This document shows positions 18,638-27,750 of a stretch of 64,000 bases of DNA, in pieces. The translations under genes were made by a program, and so were the position numbers. How positions within the stretch are numbered: the stretch's first letter is position 1; each line of letters begins with the position of its first letter. A model generated the notes under the pieces. It was given only the letters and a program-made list of their open reading frames with translations. It was not told the origin of the DNA and ran no database searches. The DNA lies in contig CAZASG010000017.1 in assembly GCA_964487745.1 (NCBI GenBank), forward strand, positions 10,418 to 74,417, written 5' to 3'. Origin of the DNA: Desulfolinea sp964487745. GTDB lineage: Bacteria > Chloroflexota > Anaerolineae > Anaerolineales > Villigracilaceae.

Positions 18638-19900
18638 TTAGGTGGTAACGACCTTTGCTTCGCCGCGCTTGACACCCATCATCATCAGGAAAGCGAAAAG
18701 CATGAAAGTGGGGGCAACGAACATGATTGAGTTGTAGTTCTCGCCTGCCAACTGGATGATCCAGCCGTTGACGTTAGGCCCTAAAATAGCCGCCATCGTG
18801 GAGAAAAGGTAGTAGAGACCGGTATAAGTACCGATGCGGGCATCCTCGACCATATCCACAACCATGGGCAGGGAGTTGATGTTGATCAGCGCCCAGGCAA
18901 CGCCGGCAGCCATCAGGAAGAGGCTGATGATCGGCACATTACCCAGCACAGGTAGCGTGGTCAGGACAGTACTCAAATAGTCTGCCGGGAGTACATAAAG
19001 GCTTGCGAGCAATCCGCCCAGCAGGAAGATACCTGCCATGATCGTTTTACGGCGTCCAAATTTCCCGCCAACGAAACCGGCGATCAATGCCGAGAGAACG
19101 AAGAAGAGCGAAAGATGACCGAGCAGGCGTGTCCCGTCGGCAGCGCTCATCGAGAGATGATTGACAGCATAAAGGGTGAAAAAGGCTTCGATGGCGTTAT
19201 AACCCACGAACCAGAACAGGATCGCACCAAAAAGACGCAACGCGCTTCGGTCGTTATCTTCCCAAACCTCGCGCAGGTTAACGAGCAAGCCGGGTTCTTT
19301 TTCGGTGGTTTCGTAATCGGTCGGTTCCTTGACGAAAAAGAAAACCAGTAAAGCTGAGATAATCACAAGCCCGGAACCCATCCAGAAGGGGAAGGCGGGA
19401 TTCATTTCATAAAGCGTCGCGCCACCCAAGAAGGAGAAGATCGCGCCGATACCGCCCATGAAATTGATGATGCCATTCGCCTGCGAGCGTTTTGGGGATG
19501 GGGTGATATCGGGCATCAGGGCGACAACGGGCGTGCGCCAGAGCGCCATACTCAAGAGCAGCGTGCTCGTTCCAGCAACGAAGAGGGGTAAAACCGAAGC
19601 AAGCGGAATCCAGCCAAAGGCGGCTGCCGAAATGGGTGCCCCGATCAAAATGAAAGGCATACGTCGCCCGATCTTGGTGCGGATGCCATCTGACCATGCG
19701 CCGACCGCTGGTTGGATAAAGAGAGCGGCGATATTATCGAGGGTCATGAAGAAGCCGATCCACGCCGGGGCGAGACCGAATTTCTCGGAGAGAAAGATAG
19801 GTACAAATGCGTTGTAGACTCCCCAAACCACACTGACGCCAAAAAAGCCAAAGCCGAGCAGGAAGATCTTGCCATAGTTGAATTTCATTCTTTTCTCCAT
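18638..19900 (-). CDS. MFS transporter, SLC45/GPH sugar-symporter-like
   Basis: 420 aa with about 12 TM helices. The N-terminus (WGVYNAFVPIFL, then WIGFFMTLDNIAALFIQPAV and GAWSDGIRTKIGRRMPFILIG) has the D-x-x-R-T-K-x-GRRxPF loop typical of sucrose/SLC45-like and GPH carriers. Probable role: proton- or sodium-coupled uptake of a disaccharide. GGAG precedes the ATG. trmD ends 21 bp upstream on the same strand. Confidence 0.82.
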   Translation of the reverse strand: MEKRMKFNYGKIFLLGFGFFGVSVVWGVYNAFVPIFLSEKFGLAPAWIGFFMTLDNIAALFIQPAVGAWSDGIRTKIGRRMPFILIGAPISAAAFGWIPLASVLPLFVAGTSTLLLSMALWRTPVVALMPDITPSPKRSQANGIINFMGGIGAIFSFLGGATLYEMNPAFPFWMGSGLVIISALLVFFFVKEPTDYETTEKEPGLLVNLREVWEDNDRSALRLFGAILFWFVGYNAIEAFFTLYAVNHLSMSAADGTRLLGHLSLFFVLSALIAGFVGGKFGRRKTIMAGIFLLGGLLASLYVLPADYLSTVLTTLPVLGNVPIISLFLMAAGVAWALININSLPMVVDMVEDARIGTYTGLYYLFSTMAAILGPNVNGWIIQLAGENYNSIMFVAPTFMLFAFLMMMGVKRGEAKVVTT

Positions 19901-19921
19901 CCTTTTAGGTTTTATTTTCTT

Positions 19922-20650
19922 TTACGCTTTTCGAATTTTATCTAAAAACTCATGATCTTTTTTGCTGAGTTCTATCTTTTCAAGCATTTCGGGACGACGT
20001 TGATAGGTGCGGCGTAAAGCTTCTTCGCGCCGCCATTGAGCCACTTTGCCATGATCGCCGGAGCGGAGTACTTCGGGCACTTCCCAGCCCCGAAACTCGG
20101 CTGGACGAGTGTAATGCGGTCCTTCGAGCAAGCCGGATGCGTGGGAGTCGTTGGCTGCTCCGTTCTCGTCGCCGAGTACGCCGGGGATCAGGCGTGTGAG
20201 GGCATCCACCATAATCAGGGCGGGCAATTCCCCGCCGGTGAGGACGTAGTCGCCGATGGAAATTTCGTCTGTGACGAGATGGGTGCGGATCCGCTCATCG
20301 AGACCCTCATAACGTCCACAAAGGAGGGCAAGCCGCGGGTGAGCAGCGAGTTCGTTCGCCACATCCTGTGTGAAAAGCCGACCTTGCGGGGTCAGCAATA
20401 TGATGGGGCAGTCCGGCGGTGACCCGACAATATCTTCGACCGCTTCAAAAACGGGTTCGGGCTTCATGATCATCCCGCCACCGCCGCCATAGGGGTTATC
20501 GTCCGTGACGTGGTGCTTGTCGTGTGTCCAATCGCGGATATTATGTACGTTTACGTCCAGATGCCCATTTTCCTGAGCGCGTTTCAAGATGCTGCTGTTC
20601 AGATAAGAAGGGAATACTTCGGGAAAAAGTGTAAAAATGTCAAATTGCAT
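19922..20650 (-). CDS. trmD: tRNA (guanine-37-N1)-methyltransferase
   Basis: 242 aa SPOUT methyltransferase. FDIFTLFPEVF at the start, NPYGGGGGMIMKPEP, LLCGRYEGLDERI and EISIGDYVLTGGELPA are hallmark TrmD segments that form the trefoil-knot SAM site. It makes m1G37 next to the anticodon and prevents frameshifting. In many bacteria trmD sits between rimM and rplS; here neither is adjacent. The promoter suggests a leaderless message. Confidence 0.96.
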   Translation of the reverse strand: MQFDIFTLFPEVFPSYLNSSILKRAQENGHLDVNVHNIRDWTHDKHHVTDDNPYGGGGGMIMKPEPVFEAVEDIVGSPPDCPIILLTPQGRLFTQDVANELAAHPRLALLCGRYEGLDERIRTHLVTDEISIGDYVLTGGELPALIMVDALTRLIPGVLGDENGAANDSHASGLLEGPHYTRPAEFRGWEVPEVLRSGDHGKVAQWRREEALRRTYQRRPEMLEKIELSKKDHEFLDKIRKA

Positions 20651-20656
20651 GGTTTC

Positions 20657-20685
20657 ATTCTAGCCTTTTGTAGGGCGTGATGCAA
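20657..20685 (-). promoter_or_regulatory. trmD promoter, leaderless type
   Basis: On the minus strand TTGCAT (20680-20685) and TAGAAT (20657-20662) are 17 bp apart, and the -10 box ends 6 nt before the trmD ATG. No Shine-Dalgarno lies in this short leader. Confidence 0.55.
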
Positions 20686-20733
20686 GCCTTCTTTTATTCT
20701 GCTATAGATGAGTTTTTTCTCAACTTCCCTGTC

Positions 20734-20762
20734 TTGCGCGCTATCTATGCCGATGGTAAGAT
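20734..20762 (+). promoter_or_regulatory. Promoter of the TPR gene pair, leaderless type
   Basis: TTGCGC (20734-20739) and TAAGAT (20757-20762) are 17 bp apart, and the -10 box ends 6 nt before the ATG at 20769. It is divergent from the trmD promoter in the same 118 bp gap. Confidence 0.5.
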
Positions 20763-20768
20763 GCCGTT

Positions 20769-22049
20769 ATGTATTTGAAAAGAAATAAATGGTCTATGAC
20801 TCGCCGACGCAGGCGAATAAACTGGTTTTGGGTCACCGTTTTGGTGGGGATGATCTTTGCGACAACTTATTTTGGGCGTTATGTAGCGCCTGAAATAACC
20901 ACACCTTTTGTGGATACCCCAACACCAACACGTGCCCCTGAATCCTTCGTTTCTGAAGCGGAGGATCTTTTTGAGCAAGGGAAGCTTTTACAATCGATCA
21001 CCGCTTATGAAGAGGCGATCCGCTCTGCGCCGGATGATCCTTCATTATACGTTGCAATGGCGCGCGTGCAGGTTTTTATGGGGCGTTATGAGGAAGCCCA
21101 GACAAGTGCTGAGAACGCCCTTTTACTGAATCCCAATAATTCGATGGCGCACGCCGTGCGCGCCTGGTCGCTTGATTTTACGGGCGATTTCCTGGCAGCA
21201 GAAGCAGCGGTCAAACGCGCTCTTGAACTCGACCCGAATAACGCCCTTGCCCATGCTTATTATGCCGAGATTTTGGCAGATTCCTTTCTTTCAGGCTCCG
21301 GGCCTTTCGACTCGGTTGAGTTGGCTATTGAAGAATCGCGCGTTGCGCTCAGCCTGGCACCCGACCTGATGGAAGCCCATCGGGCGCGCGCCTACGTGCT
21401 TGAAGTGACTGGCAACTACGAAGATTCGATCCGCGAGTATGAAGCCGCGATCAACCTGAACGACAATATCCCCGATCTGCATCTTTCGTTGGGGCGCAAC
21501 TATCGCGCCCTCGGTGTTTACGATAAAGCCGTGGAAGAGTTTACGCGTGCGAACGCGCTCAATCCCGCTGATCCCCTGCCTGATCTTTATATCTCGCGAA
21601 CTTATTCCACTGTTGGTGAATATGCCAAAGCTGTCCAGTATGGTGAACAGGCGGTCAAGGACGATCCCGAAAGTGCTATATTACATGGCAATTTGGGAGT
21701 GATGTATTATCACAATTTCCTGTGGCCTGAAGCTGCGCAGGAATTGTCTCTCGCCATCTACGGCGGCAATCTTGGCGAAGGTCAGGAGGTTGAAGGGATC
21801 CCGCTGGCGAATGATGCGCGTTCATCCGAATATTATTTCACCTACGCCATCGTGCTTTCACGCCTGAATCGTTGTGGCGAAGCCCTCCAGATCGCGCAGC
21901 AGATCATAGGCACCATCCCAAGTAATGAGTTGGCTGTTTTTAACGCAAACGAAGCCATTAACCTTTGTCAGGAAAATCTCGATTCACCGCCCACGCCAAC
22001 TGAAGAGATCATTCCTGAAGCAACAGAGACCCCGATACCCGAAGCATGA
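20769..22049 (+). CDS. Membrane-anchored TPR protein
   Basis: 426 aa. A basic N-terminus (TRRRRRINWFW) leads into one TM helix (about 17-37), then a short Thr/Pro linker (DTPTPTRAPE) and a run of tetratricopeptide repeats from about residue 55 to 330, for example AITAYEEAIRSAPDDPSLYVAMARV-type units. The Thr/Pro-rich tail has several acidic residues. TPR arrays bind partner proteins; no enzyme motif is seen. It overlaps a paralogous TPR gene by 4 nt (ATGA). Confidence 0.85.
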   Translation: MYLKRNKWSMTRRRRRINWFWVTVLVGMIFATTYFGRYVAPEITTPFVDTPTPTRAPESFVSEAEDLFEQGKLLQSITAYEEAIRSAPDDPSLYVAMARVQVFMGRYEEAQTSAENALLLNPNNSMAHAVRAWSLDFTGDFLAAEAAVKRALELDPNNALAHAYYAEILADSFLSGSGPFDSVELAIEESRVALSLAPDLMEAHRARAYVLEVTGNYEDSIREYEAAINLNDNIPDLHLSLGRNYRALGVYDKAVEEFTRANALNPADPLPDLYISRTYSTVGEYAKAVQYGEQAVKDDPESAILHGNLGVMYYHNFLWPEAAQELSLAIYGGNLGEGQEVEGIPLANDARSSEYYFTYAIVLSRLNRCGEALQIAQQIIGTIPSNELAVFNANEAINLCQENLDSPPTPTEEIIPEATETPIPEA

Positions 22050-23392
22050 AACAGCAACGAAATATCTTTTTCCGTAAACCAACGACCAATCCCTATCGAA
22101 TTTTCTTCCTGCTGGTGCTTGTCTTAGGCGGGGTTTGGCTCATCCGTCAACTTGAGACCGGGGGGGTTCAGAGTCCTTTCATGCCCACGCCCACGCCTAC
22201 ACGTGTTGCGCAGTCCTATGCGCTTGAAGGGGATGCTCATTTTGCCGCCGGAAAACTGGATGCAGCCATCACCGCTTATCAGGAAGCAAGCCGCGTAGAC
22301 CCGAATAATGCGGAAGTCTGGGCAAAGCTGGCGCGCATCCAGACTTATTCCTCCGCTTTGCTGACAACGGATGATCAGCAGCGGGACAGACTCCAGGAGG
22401 CGCTTGCCTCCGCTGATAAAGCCGTGGAACTCGCCCCGGACGATAGTGCCGCACACGCCACCCGAGCCTTTGTGCTGGACTGGAATGCAAACTCCATCCT
22501 CTTTGGTGTGGAACAGGCAGCCGATTATTTGCTTGAAGCCGAGCAGGAAGCCGTCCGCGCCCTGCAATTGGATAACCAGAATACGCTCGCTCTCGCCTAT
22601 TATGCCGAGATCCTCGTTGACGAGCAAAAGTGGAATCAAGCAGAGCAATATATTACCCAGGCGGTTGAACAGGATGATACCCTCATGGATGTTCATCGGG
22701 TTTATGCTTACGTGCTTGAATCCTTTGGGCAATATAATCAGGCGATCCAGGAGTACGATAAGGCATTAGCGATCTCTCCGAATCTGACCTTCCTCTACCT
22801 ACGTGCGGGCGCGAATTATCGACGTTTGGCTTTTGACAGCCCCAACGAAGCGACGCGTACCCAGCTTTATGAAAGCTCCCTCGACTATTTCGCCAAAGCT
22901 GCCCGCTTGAATGAGCAGCTTGGCATCGAAGATCCCGTGCCTTATCTCTCCATCGCGAAAACCTACTCGCAGGAGGGTGAGTTCTTCATCGCCGCGCGGA
23001 ACGTGCAGCGTGCCCTCGAGATTGACCCCTCCAATGCGGATATTTATGGGCAATTGGGTATTGTTTACTTCAAATCGCGTAACTATGAGGGCTCGATCCC
23101 GGCGCTAAAATGCGCCATTCGCGGATGCACGCCCGAAGAATCTTGTGACGGGCGCGGTGGATGCGGCCCCAATGATGAAGAAGCTGAAGTGATCGGTTTG
23201 GCACTGTCGCCAAATACCGTTGTCTATTATTACACTTATGGCTCGGTCCTTGCAGCGCTCAGCCGCCCCAAAGAGAATTATTGCGATGAGGCTATGGTGG
23301 TGATGGCTGAAGTTAGAGCCGAGTTTAGTGGTGACCGCGACATTATGGGTATTGTTCAGGCGGGGGAAGAGATCTGCGAGTCGTTGGAGTAG
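22046..23392 (+). CDS. Membrane-anchored TPR protein, paralogue of the preceding gene
   Basis: 448 aa with the same plan as its upstream neighbour: basic start, TM helix (about 17-34), a linker PTPTPTRVAQ almost matching PTPTRAPE of the first protein, then TPR units across most of the length. A Cys-rich loop (CAIRGCTPEESCDGRGGCG) near residues 355-373 is absent from the first copy. The shared plan and overlap point to tandem duplication. Probable scaffold facing outside the membrane; no specific role can be given. Confidence 0.85.
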   Translation: MKQQRNIFFRKPTTNPYRIFFLLVLVLGGVWLIRQLETGGVQSPFMPTPTPTRVAQSYALEGDAHFAAGKLDAAITAYQEASRVDPNNAEVWAKLARIQTYSSALLTTDDQQRDRLQEALASADKAVELAPDDSAAHATRAFVLDWNANSILFGVEQAADYLLEAEQEAVRALQLDNQNTLALAYYAEILVDEQKWNQAEQYITQAVEQDDTLMDVHRVYAYVLESFGQYNQAIQEYDKALAISPNLTFLYLRAGANYRRLAFDSPNEATRTQLYESSLDYFAKAARLNEQLGIEDPVPYLSIAKTYSQEGEFFIAARNVQRALEIDPSNADIYGQLGIVYFKSRNYEGSIPALKCAIRGCTPEESCDGRGGCGPNDEEAEVIGLALSPNTVVYYYTYGSVLAALSRPKENYCDEAMVVMAEVRAEFSGDRDIMGIVQAGEEICESLE

Positions 23393-23407
23393 AGGTTTAT
23401 ATAAGGT

Positions 23408-23436
23408 AGTAGGTCACGTTTTAAACGTGACCTACT
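23408..23436. repeat. Perfect palindrome, 1-nt loop
   Basis: Arms AGTAGGTCACGTTT and AAACGTGACCTACT are fully complementary around one T. It lies 16 bp after the TPR gene stop and ahead of the phosphotransferase-like gene, and may act as a terminator although no T-run follows. Confidence 0.7.
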
Positions 23437-23457
23437 TAATGGCTTTGGGAGGTAAAT

Positions 23458-24492
23458 ATGGATTTGTCAGCTGTAGACCAAGTTACGCCAGACTGGCTCA
23501 CACAAGTTTTCAAAGAAAGCAATATTTTGAAAAAGGGGAGCATCATTTCCGTCCAAAAGTCTCCGGTTGGAGACACTCCATTCAGCATGCCCAAAATCAC
23601 CCGCCTTCATATTAAATATTCTGGGGATGCTGTTGGCAATCTGCCTGAGAGATTGATCTTCAAAATTGCAAAGAAAGAAAAGGAGTGGTTCTTCTACGAA
23701 GAGCTCGCAAAAGTAATGCAAGCCCCGTCAATTCCGAGATGCTTTCATGTAGGTAGAGATCAAGAAACTGAGATTTCGTATCTTTTGCTGGAAGATTTAG
23801 GCGATTCTCATTCACAAACGCAATGGCCTATCGCGCCATCTCTCTCCATGTGCGAAAAAACGATGGACTGTATTGCTGAATTCCATGCCTTTTGGTGGCA
23901 GCATCCACATTTGGAGAATGATCTGAGGGATAAACTGACTTTGGGAGATTATTGGTTAAATCGTATCAATCTGGCAATTGCGAATCTCCCCAATTTCCTT
24001 GATTTTATAGGAGATCGTCTCTCCACGAAACGCAAGAAAATCTATGAGAAGGTGCTTTCTTCGCAAAATACCTTTTGGCAGCCGCAAAGATCGAAACACG
24101 CGTTGACTCTTATTCATGGCGATGCTCACTTTTGGAATTTCGTATACCCGCGAGACAATACCGATCGTGTCCGTATCTTCGACTGGAATGGATGGGATAT
24201 TGCCAAAGGTACGGATGACTTGGCTTATATGATTGGTTTGCACTGGTACCCGGAACGCCGTGATCGTTTTGAAATCCCTTTGCTAAAGCGCTATCACGCA
24301 GTACTTTTACAGCAAGGTATCAAGGATTATTCTTGGGAAGACTGTTGGGATGATTATCGTCACTCGGCTATGTTGAACCTTTTTATTCCTGTTTGGCAAT
24401 GGACAAAGGAGATTAGCCAGATTGTCTGGTGGTCACATCTTGAGAGAAGTTTTCTGACCTTTGAAGATTTGGCATGCAAGGAATTGCTATAA
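23458..24492 (+). CDS. APH-fold phosphotransferase
   Basis: 344 aa of the aminoglycoside phosphotransferase/choline kinase-like fold. The Brenner motif is LIHGDAHFWNF (about 218-228) and the metal-binding segment is RIFDWNGWDIA. An ATP-lobe lysine (LIFKIAKKEK) and YLLLEDLGD hinge are present. The nearest style is the ecdysteroid-kinase-like/DUF1679 branch. Substrate unknown; drug resistance should not be assumed. GGGAGG precedes the ATG. Its base composition is lower in GC than the neighbouring TPR and groEL genes. Confidence 0.8.
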   Translation: MDLSAVDQVTPDWLTQVFKESNILKKGSIISVQKSPVGDTPFSMPKITRLHIKYSGDAVGNLPERLIFKIAKKEKEWFFYEELAKVMQAPSIPRCFHVGRDQETEISYLLLEDLGDSHSQTQWPIAPSLSMCEKTMDCIAEFHAFWWQHPHLENDLRDKLTLGDYWLNRINLAIANLPNFLDFIGDRLSTKRKKIYEKVLSSQNTFWQPQRSKHALTLIHGDAHFWNFVYPRDNTDRVRIFDWNGWDIAKGTDDLAYMIGLHWYPERRDRFEIPLLKRYHAVLLQQGIKDYSWEDCWDDYRHSAMLNLFIPVWQWTKEISQIVWWSHLERSFLTFEDLACKELL

Positions 24493-24540
24493 ATCATTAC
24501 ATAGATATCCACAAAGGGTAGCAAGGCCAAATCACGTGCG

Positions 24541-24583
24541 AAGCGAGACACCGAGCATTTTCAAAATGCTCGGTGTCTCGCTT
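24541..24583. repeat. Perfect 43-bp palindrome with 1-nt loop
   Basis: Two 21-nt arms with the core GAGACACCGAGCATTTT and its complement flank a single C. The same core, with one base pair changed (GAGTATTTT), recurs at 28527-28559, so this is a repeat family. It follows the phosphotransferase gene by about 50 bp. No T-run follows on the plus strand. Confidence 0.8.
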
Positions 24584-24632
24584 CCCTGCTAAATTCCAGT
24601 ATCAGAACTTCATAAGAATTCATTAACACCCC

Positions 24633-24661
24633 TTGACGCTCTTTCAAGGGGAAAGTATCAT
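24633..24661 (+). promoter_or_regulatory. groESL promoter
   Basis: TTGACG (24633-24638) and TATCAT (24656-24661) are 17 bp apart. A start point near 24668 would put the CIRCE operator at the first transcribed bases. Confidence 0.8.
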
Positions 24662-24671
24662 ACGGGCGTTA

Positions 24672-24698
24672 TTAGCACTCTGAGGCTTAGGGTGCTAA
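24672..24698 (+). promoter_or_regulatory. CIRCE element (HrcA operator)
   Basis: TTAGCACTC, 9 nt, GGGTGCTAA. The consensus is TTAGCACTC-N9-GAGTGCTAA, so only one base differs. HrcA binding here represses groESL until heat or unfolded protein titrates the repressor. hrcA itself is not in the window. Confidence 0.92.
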
Positions 24699-24725
24699 AA
24701 CTTTGTCTAAGGAACTTTTGCTCAA

Positions 24726-25025
24726 ATGACCTCAACCCTCAAACCCCTCGGTGACCGCGTTATCGTCGAACCGATCGAGAAAGATGAAATCTCAGCTGGT
24801 GGCATCGCCCTGCCCGGAACCGCGCAGGAAGAACCCCAGCGTGGGATCGTTGTGGCTGTTGGCCCCGGTTTACGGGATACAGAGGGCAAGCGTATTGCGC
24901 TGGATGTTGCTGTTGGCGATAAGATCGTTTTTGCACGTTACGGCGGCTCAGCGTTGAAGCATGAGAGTAAAAAGTTTCTTATCTTACGTGAAGAAGAAAT
25001 TCTTGCCATAATCGAAAATAAATAA
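24726..25025 (+). CDS. groES: Co-chaperonin GroES
   Basis: 99 aa. LKPLGDRVIVEPIEKDE at the start and GDKIVFARYGG are typical. The mobile loop region (SAGGIALPGTAQEEPQRG) contacts GroEL. It caps the GroEL chamber during protein folding. groEL follows after 23 nt in the same operon. Confidence 0.97.
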   Translation: MTSTLKPLGDRVIVEPIEKDEISAGGIALPGTAQEEPQRGIVVAVGPGLRDTEGKRIALDVAVGDKIVFARYGGSALKHESKKFLILREEEILAIIENK

Positions 25026-25048
25026 ATTCTTTTTGGAGGATTGACCCC

Positions 25049-26689
25049 ATGGCTAAACAACTCATTTTTTCAGAAGAAGCACGCCGCAGCCTTAAAGAAG
25101 GCATCGACGTACTCGCCAACGCAGTTTCCACTACGCTTGGTCCCAAAGGGCGCAACGTTGCCCTCGATCGCAAATTTGGCTCTCCCACCATCACCCACGA
25201 CGGTGTGACCGTTGCCAAAGAGATCGAACTCGAAGACCCCTTCCAGAATATGGGCGCGCAGCTTCTCAAGGAAGCCGCCACCAAAACCAACGACATTGCC
25301 GGTGACGGCACCACCACATCCACCGTTTTGGCGCACGCCATCGTAACTGAAGGCCTCAAGACCCTCGCCGCTGGCTCCAATGCTATGCTCCTGAAGCGCG
25401 GTATCGAAAAAGCTGCCAAAGCTGTTGCTGAAAAGATCAGCGACCTTTCCATTGAGCTTTCTTCAAAAGAAGAGATCGCCAATGTAGCTTCCATCTCCGC
25501 CCAGGATCGTATGATCGGTGAATTGATCGCCGACGTGATGGATAAAGTCGGTAACGACGGCGTTATCACCGTTGAAGAATCCAAAGGCTTGCAGTTCGAG
25601 ACCGAATATGTCGAAGGTATGCAGTTCGATCGTGGTTATCTCTCCCCCTATTTCATCACTGATGCCGACAGCATGGAATCTGTGATCGAAGAACCCTATA
25701 TCCTCATCCACGAAAAGAAGATCTCCTCCGCACAGGACTTGGTTCCTTTGCTGGAAAAACTGATCCAGATCGGCAAACGTGACCTCGTCATCCTCGCTGA
25801 AGATATTGACGGCGAAGCCCTCGCTACTTTGGTTCTCAACAAGTTGCGCGGTATGCTCAACGTTTTGGCTGTCAAAGCTCCTGGATTTGGTGATCGCCGC
25901 AAAGCCATGATGAACGACATCGCCATCCTGACCGGCGGCACCGTCATCTCCGAAGAGACCGGTGGCAAACTCGATACCGCTTCCCTCGATGATCTTGGTC
26001 GCGCTGAAAAGGTTGTCTCCGACAAAGAGAACACCACCATCGTCAGCGGCAAGGGCGATAGCGCCCAGATCAAAGGCCGTGTTGAACAGATCCGCGTTGA
26101 GATCGACAAGAGCACCAGCGACTACGACCGCGAAAAATTGCAGGAACGTCTCGCCAAGCTCTCCGGCGGCGTTGCCATCATCCGTGTTGGCGCAGCCACC
26201 GAAACCGAGCTCAAAGAAAAGAAACATCGCGTCGAAGACGCCCTCTCCGCTACCCGCGCGGCAGTCGAAGAAGGTATCGTTCCTGGTGGTGGCGTAGCCC
26301 TCATCAATGGCGCTGAAGCCCTCGAAGGCCTCAAAGGCGACAACGACGACGAGCAGACCGGCATCAATATCGTTGCCAAAGCCCTCTCCGTCCCGATGCG
26401 CAAGATCGCTGAAAACGCTGGTAAAGACGGCTCCGTCATCGTCGAGAACGTCCGCCGCGAAAAAGACAGCAAAGTTGGCTACAATGTTCTTTCCGACGAA
26501 TATGTCGACATGATCAAAGCTGGCGTCATCGACCCCGCTAAAGTTACCCGCGGCGCACTCGAAAACGCAGCCTCCATCGCAGCGATGATCCTGACCACCG
26601 AAGCACTCATCACCGATGTGCCAGAAGAAGCTGGCGCAGCTCCCGCTATGCCCCCCGGAGGAATGGGCGGCATGGGCGGCATGATGTAA
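25049..26689 (+). CDS. groEL: Chaperonin GroEL
   Basis: 546 aa, the usual length. The ATP loop VSTTLGPKGRNV, the catalytic region AGDGTTTSTVLA, and the C-terminal GGM repeats (PPGGMGGMGGMM) are all present. It forms the tetradecameric folding chamber. TTTGGAGGA lies before the ATG. Codon use is more biased than in neighbours, as usual for a highly expressed gene. A terminator hairpin follows directly. Confidence 0.98.
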   Translation: MAKQLIFSEEARRSLKEGIDVLANAVSTTLGPKGRNVALDRKFGSPTITHDGVTVAKEIELEDPFQNMGAQLLKEAATKTNDIAGDGTTTSTVLAHAIVTEGLKTLAAGSNAMLLKRGIEKAAKAVAEKISDLSIELSSKEEIANVASISAQDRMIGELIADVMDKVGNDGVITVEESKGLQFETEYVEGMQFDRGYLSPYFITDADSMESVIEEPYILIHEKKISSAQDLVPLLEKLIQIGKRDLVILAEDIDGEALATLVLNKLRGMLNVLAVKAPGFGDRRKAMMNDIAILTGGTVISEETGGKLDTASLDDLGRAEKVVSDKENTTIVSGKGDSAQIKGRVEQIRVEIDKSTSDYDREKLQERLAKLSGGVAIIRVGAATETELKEKKHRVEDALSATRAAVEEGIVPGGGVALINGAEALEGLKGDNDDEQTGINIVAKALSVPMRKIAENAGKDGSVIVENVRREKDSKVGYNVLSDEYVDMIKAGVIDPAKVTRGALENAASIAAMILTTEALITDVPEEAGAAPAMPPGGMGGMGGMM

Positions 26690-26706
26690 GCTCAAAGTGA
26701 AAATTA

Positions 26707-26740
26707 GTAAGGGCGGGTCTAAGACCCGCCCTTACTTTTT
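26707..26740 (+). terminator. groESL terminator
   Basis: Arms GTAAGGGCGGGTCT and AGACCCGCCCTTAC pair perfectly around a single A, followed by TTTTT. It is both an intrinsic terminator and a member of the short-loop palindrome class seen across the window. Confidence 0.88.
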
Positions 26741-26759
26741 AAGCCCCACCCCCTCTGCT

Positions 26760-26807
26760 CTCTTTGGTTCTCCCCCAAATTCCAGAATTTGGGGGAGAAC
26801 CAAAGAG
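26760..26807. repeat. Perfect palindrome with 2-nt loop, CCCCCAAATTC core
   Basis: Two 23-nt complementary arms around CA. The core TCTCCCCCAAATTC with GAATTTGGGGGAGA recurs, in decayed form, near 44285-44323 and 52134-52157. It sits between the groEL terminator and the -10 box of the PpiC gene, so the right arm overlaps the expected -35 zone. Confidence 0.8.
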
Positions 26808-26810
26808 AGG

Positions 26811-26816
26811 TATAAT
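26811..26816 (+). promoter_or_regulatory. -10 box of the PpiC gene, leaderless type
   Basis: TATAAT ends 7 nt before the ATG at 26824. There is no Shine-Dalgarno. The -35 region lies in the palindrome and is poor (TTGGGG). Confidence 0.5.
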
Positions 26817-26823
26817 TCGCCCG

Positions 26824-27723
26824 ATGTTAAAACGAATGAGAAATACCCGAACTTGCTACCTTTTCTTGGCAATTTCCATCATCCTGATATTAACCGCCTG
26901 TGGCGGGGATGCAACTATCGCTCCCGAGCCTTCGCTTGCTCCCGTTACCGAAACATCTGCCCCGCCCACGGCAACTTCCGTCCCGGCTGCGGCGCGGGTG
27001 AACGATGAAGTGATCTCACTCGAAGAATTCAATGCGGAATTGCTCCGCTTCCAAAATGCACAAACTGAATTAGGAAATACTGTTTCTGTTGAAGAGGCAA
27101 GCGAGATCGTATTGAACGATTTTATCGACCAAGTATTGCTTGCACAGGGTGCGCATGAGGCGGGGTTCACGCTCGAAGATGCCGCTCTTGATGAACGGGT
27201 TACGGCATTGGCGGCAGAAATTGGGGGTGCAGAGAATCTGTCCACTTGGCTGGCAAGCCACGGGTATACGGACGAATCGTTCCGTCAATCCCTGAGACGT
27301 GCTGTAGAAGCTGCCTGGATGCGTGACAATATCCTTACAAATTTGTCTGGTACCGCCGAACAGGTACACGCTCAACAAATTTTGCTCTATAATCGGGAAA
27401 CAGCCGAAGATATTCAATCCAAATTACAAAGTGGTATTGAGTTTTCTGATCTGGCGGCTGCGTATGACCCGAAGACAAACGGAGAGCTAGGCTGGTTCCC
27501 GCGTGGTTATTTGCTCGAAGCCAGTATTGAAGAGGTCGCTTTTTCACTGCCGATCGGTGTGCCGAGCGAGATCATCGAAACCGAAGTAGGTTTTCACATT
27601 ATCATGGTTTTAGAGCGTGCAGAAGAACGTCCGCTTTCGCCTGATGCATTGCTGACGTTGCAGGAGCAGGCTTTGAGAAATTGGCTCCAGAGACAACGCG
27701 AAGCGAGTAATATAGAGCAATAA
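26824..27723 (+). CDS. PpiC-type peptidyl-prolyl isomerase lipoprotein
   Basis: 299 aa. I choose the ATG at 26824 because it follows the -10 box and opens a lipoprotein signal peptide with lipobox LTAC (Cys26); an in-frame ATG 60 nt upstream lies within the palindrome. The N-terminal helical part resembles SurA (VNDEVISLEEFNAELLRFQ). The parvulin domain runs from about residue 175 to 280 (HAQQILL, ELGWFPRG, VGFHIIMVLE). It should help fold secreted proteins on the outer face of the membrane. Confidence 0.88.
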   Translation: MLKRMRNTRTCYLFLAISIILILTACGGDATIAPEPSLAPVTETSAPPTATSVPAAARVNDEVISLEEFNAELLRFQNAQTELGNTVSVEEASEIVLNDFIDQVLLAQGAHEAGFTLEDAALDERVTALAAEIGGAENLSTWLASHGYTDESFRQSLRRAVEAAWMRDNILTNLSGTAEQVHAQQILLYNRETAEDIQSKLQSGIEFSDLAAAYDPKTNGELGWFPRGYLLEASIEEVAFSLPIGVPSEIIETEVGFHIIMVLERAEERPLSPDALLTLQEQALRNWLQRQREASNIEQ

Positions 27724-27750
27724 ATCCTTTTTACAGGATGGAGAGTTTCT

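Noticed and set aside
23458..24492. Aminoglycoside resistance gene
   Set aside because: Only the broad APH fold is seen; the sequence is closer to the kinase-like relatives of unknown substrate, so a resistance label is not supported.
25463..26695. Long open frame on the minus strand across groEL
   Set aside because: It mirrors the codon bias of groEL, gives a low-complexity Asp/Phe/Gly-rich product and has no ribosome site; a shadow frame.
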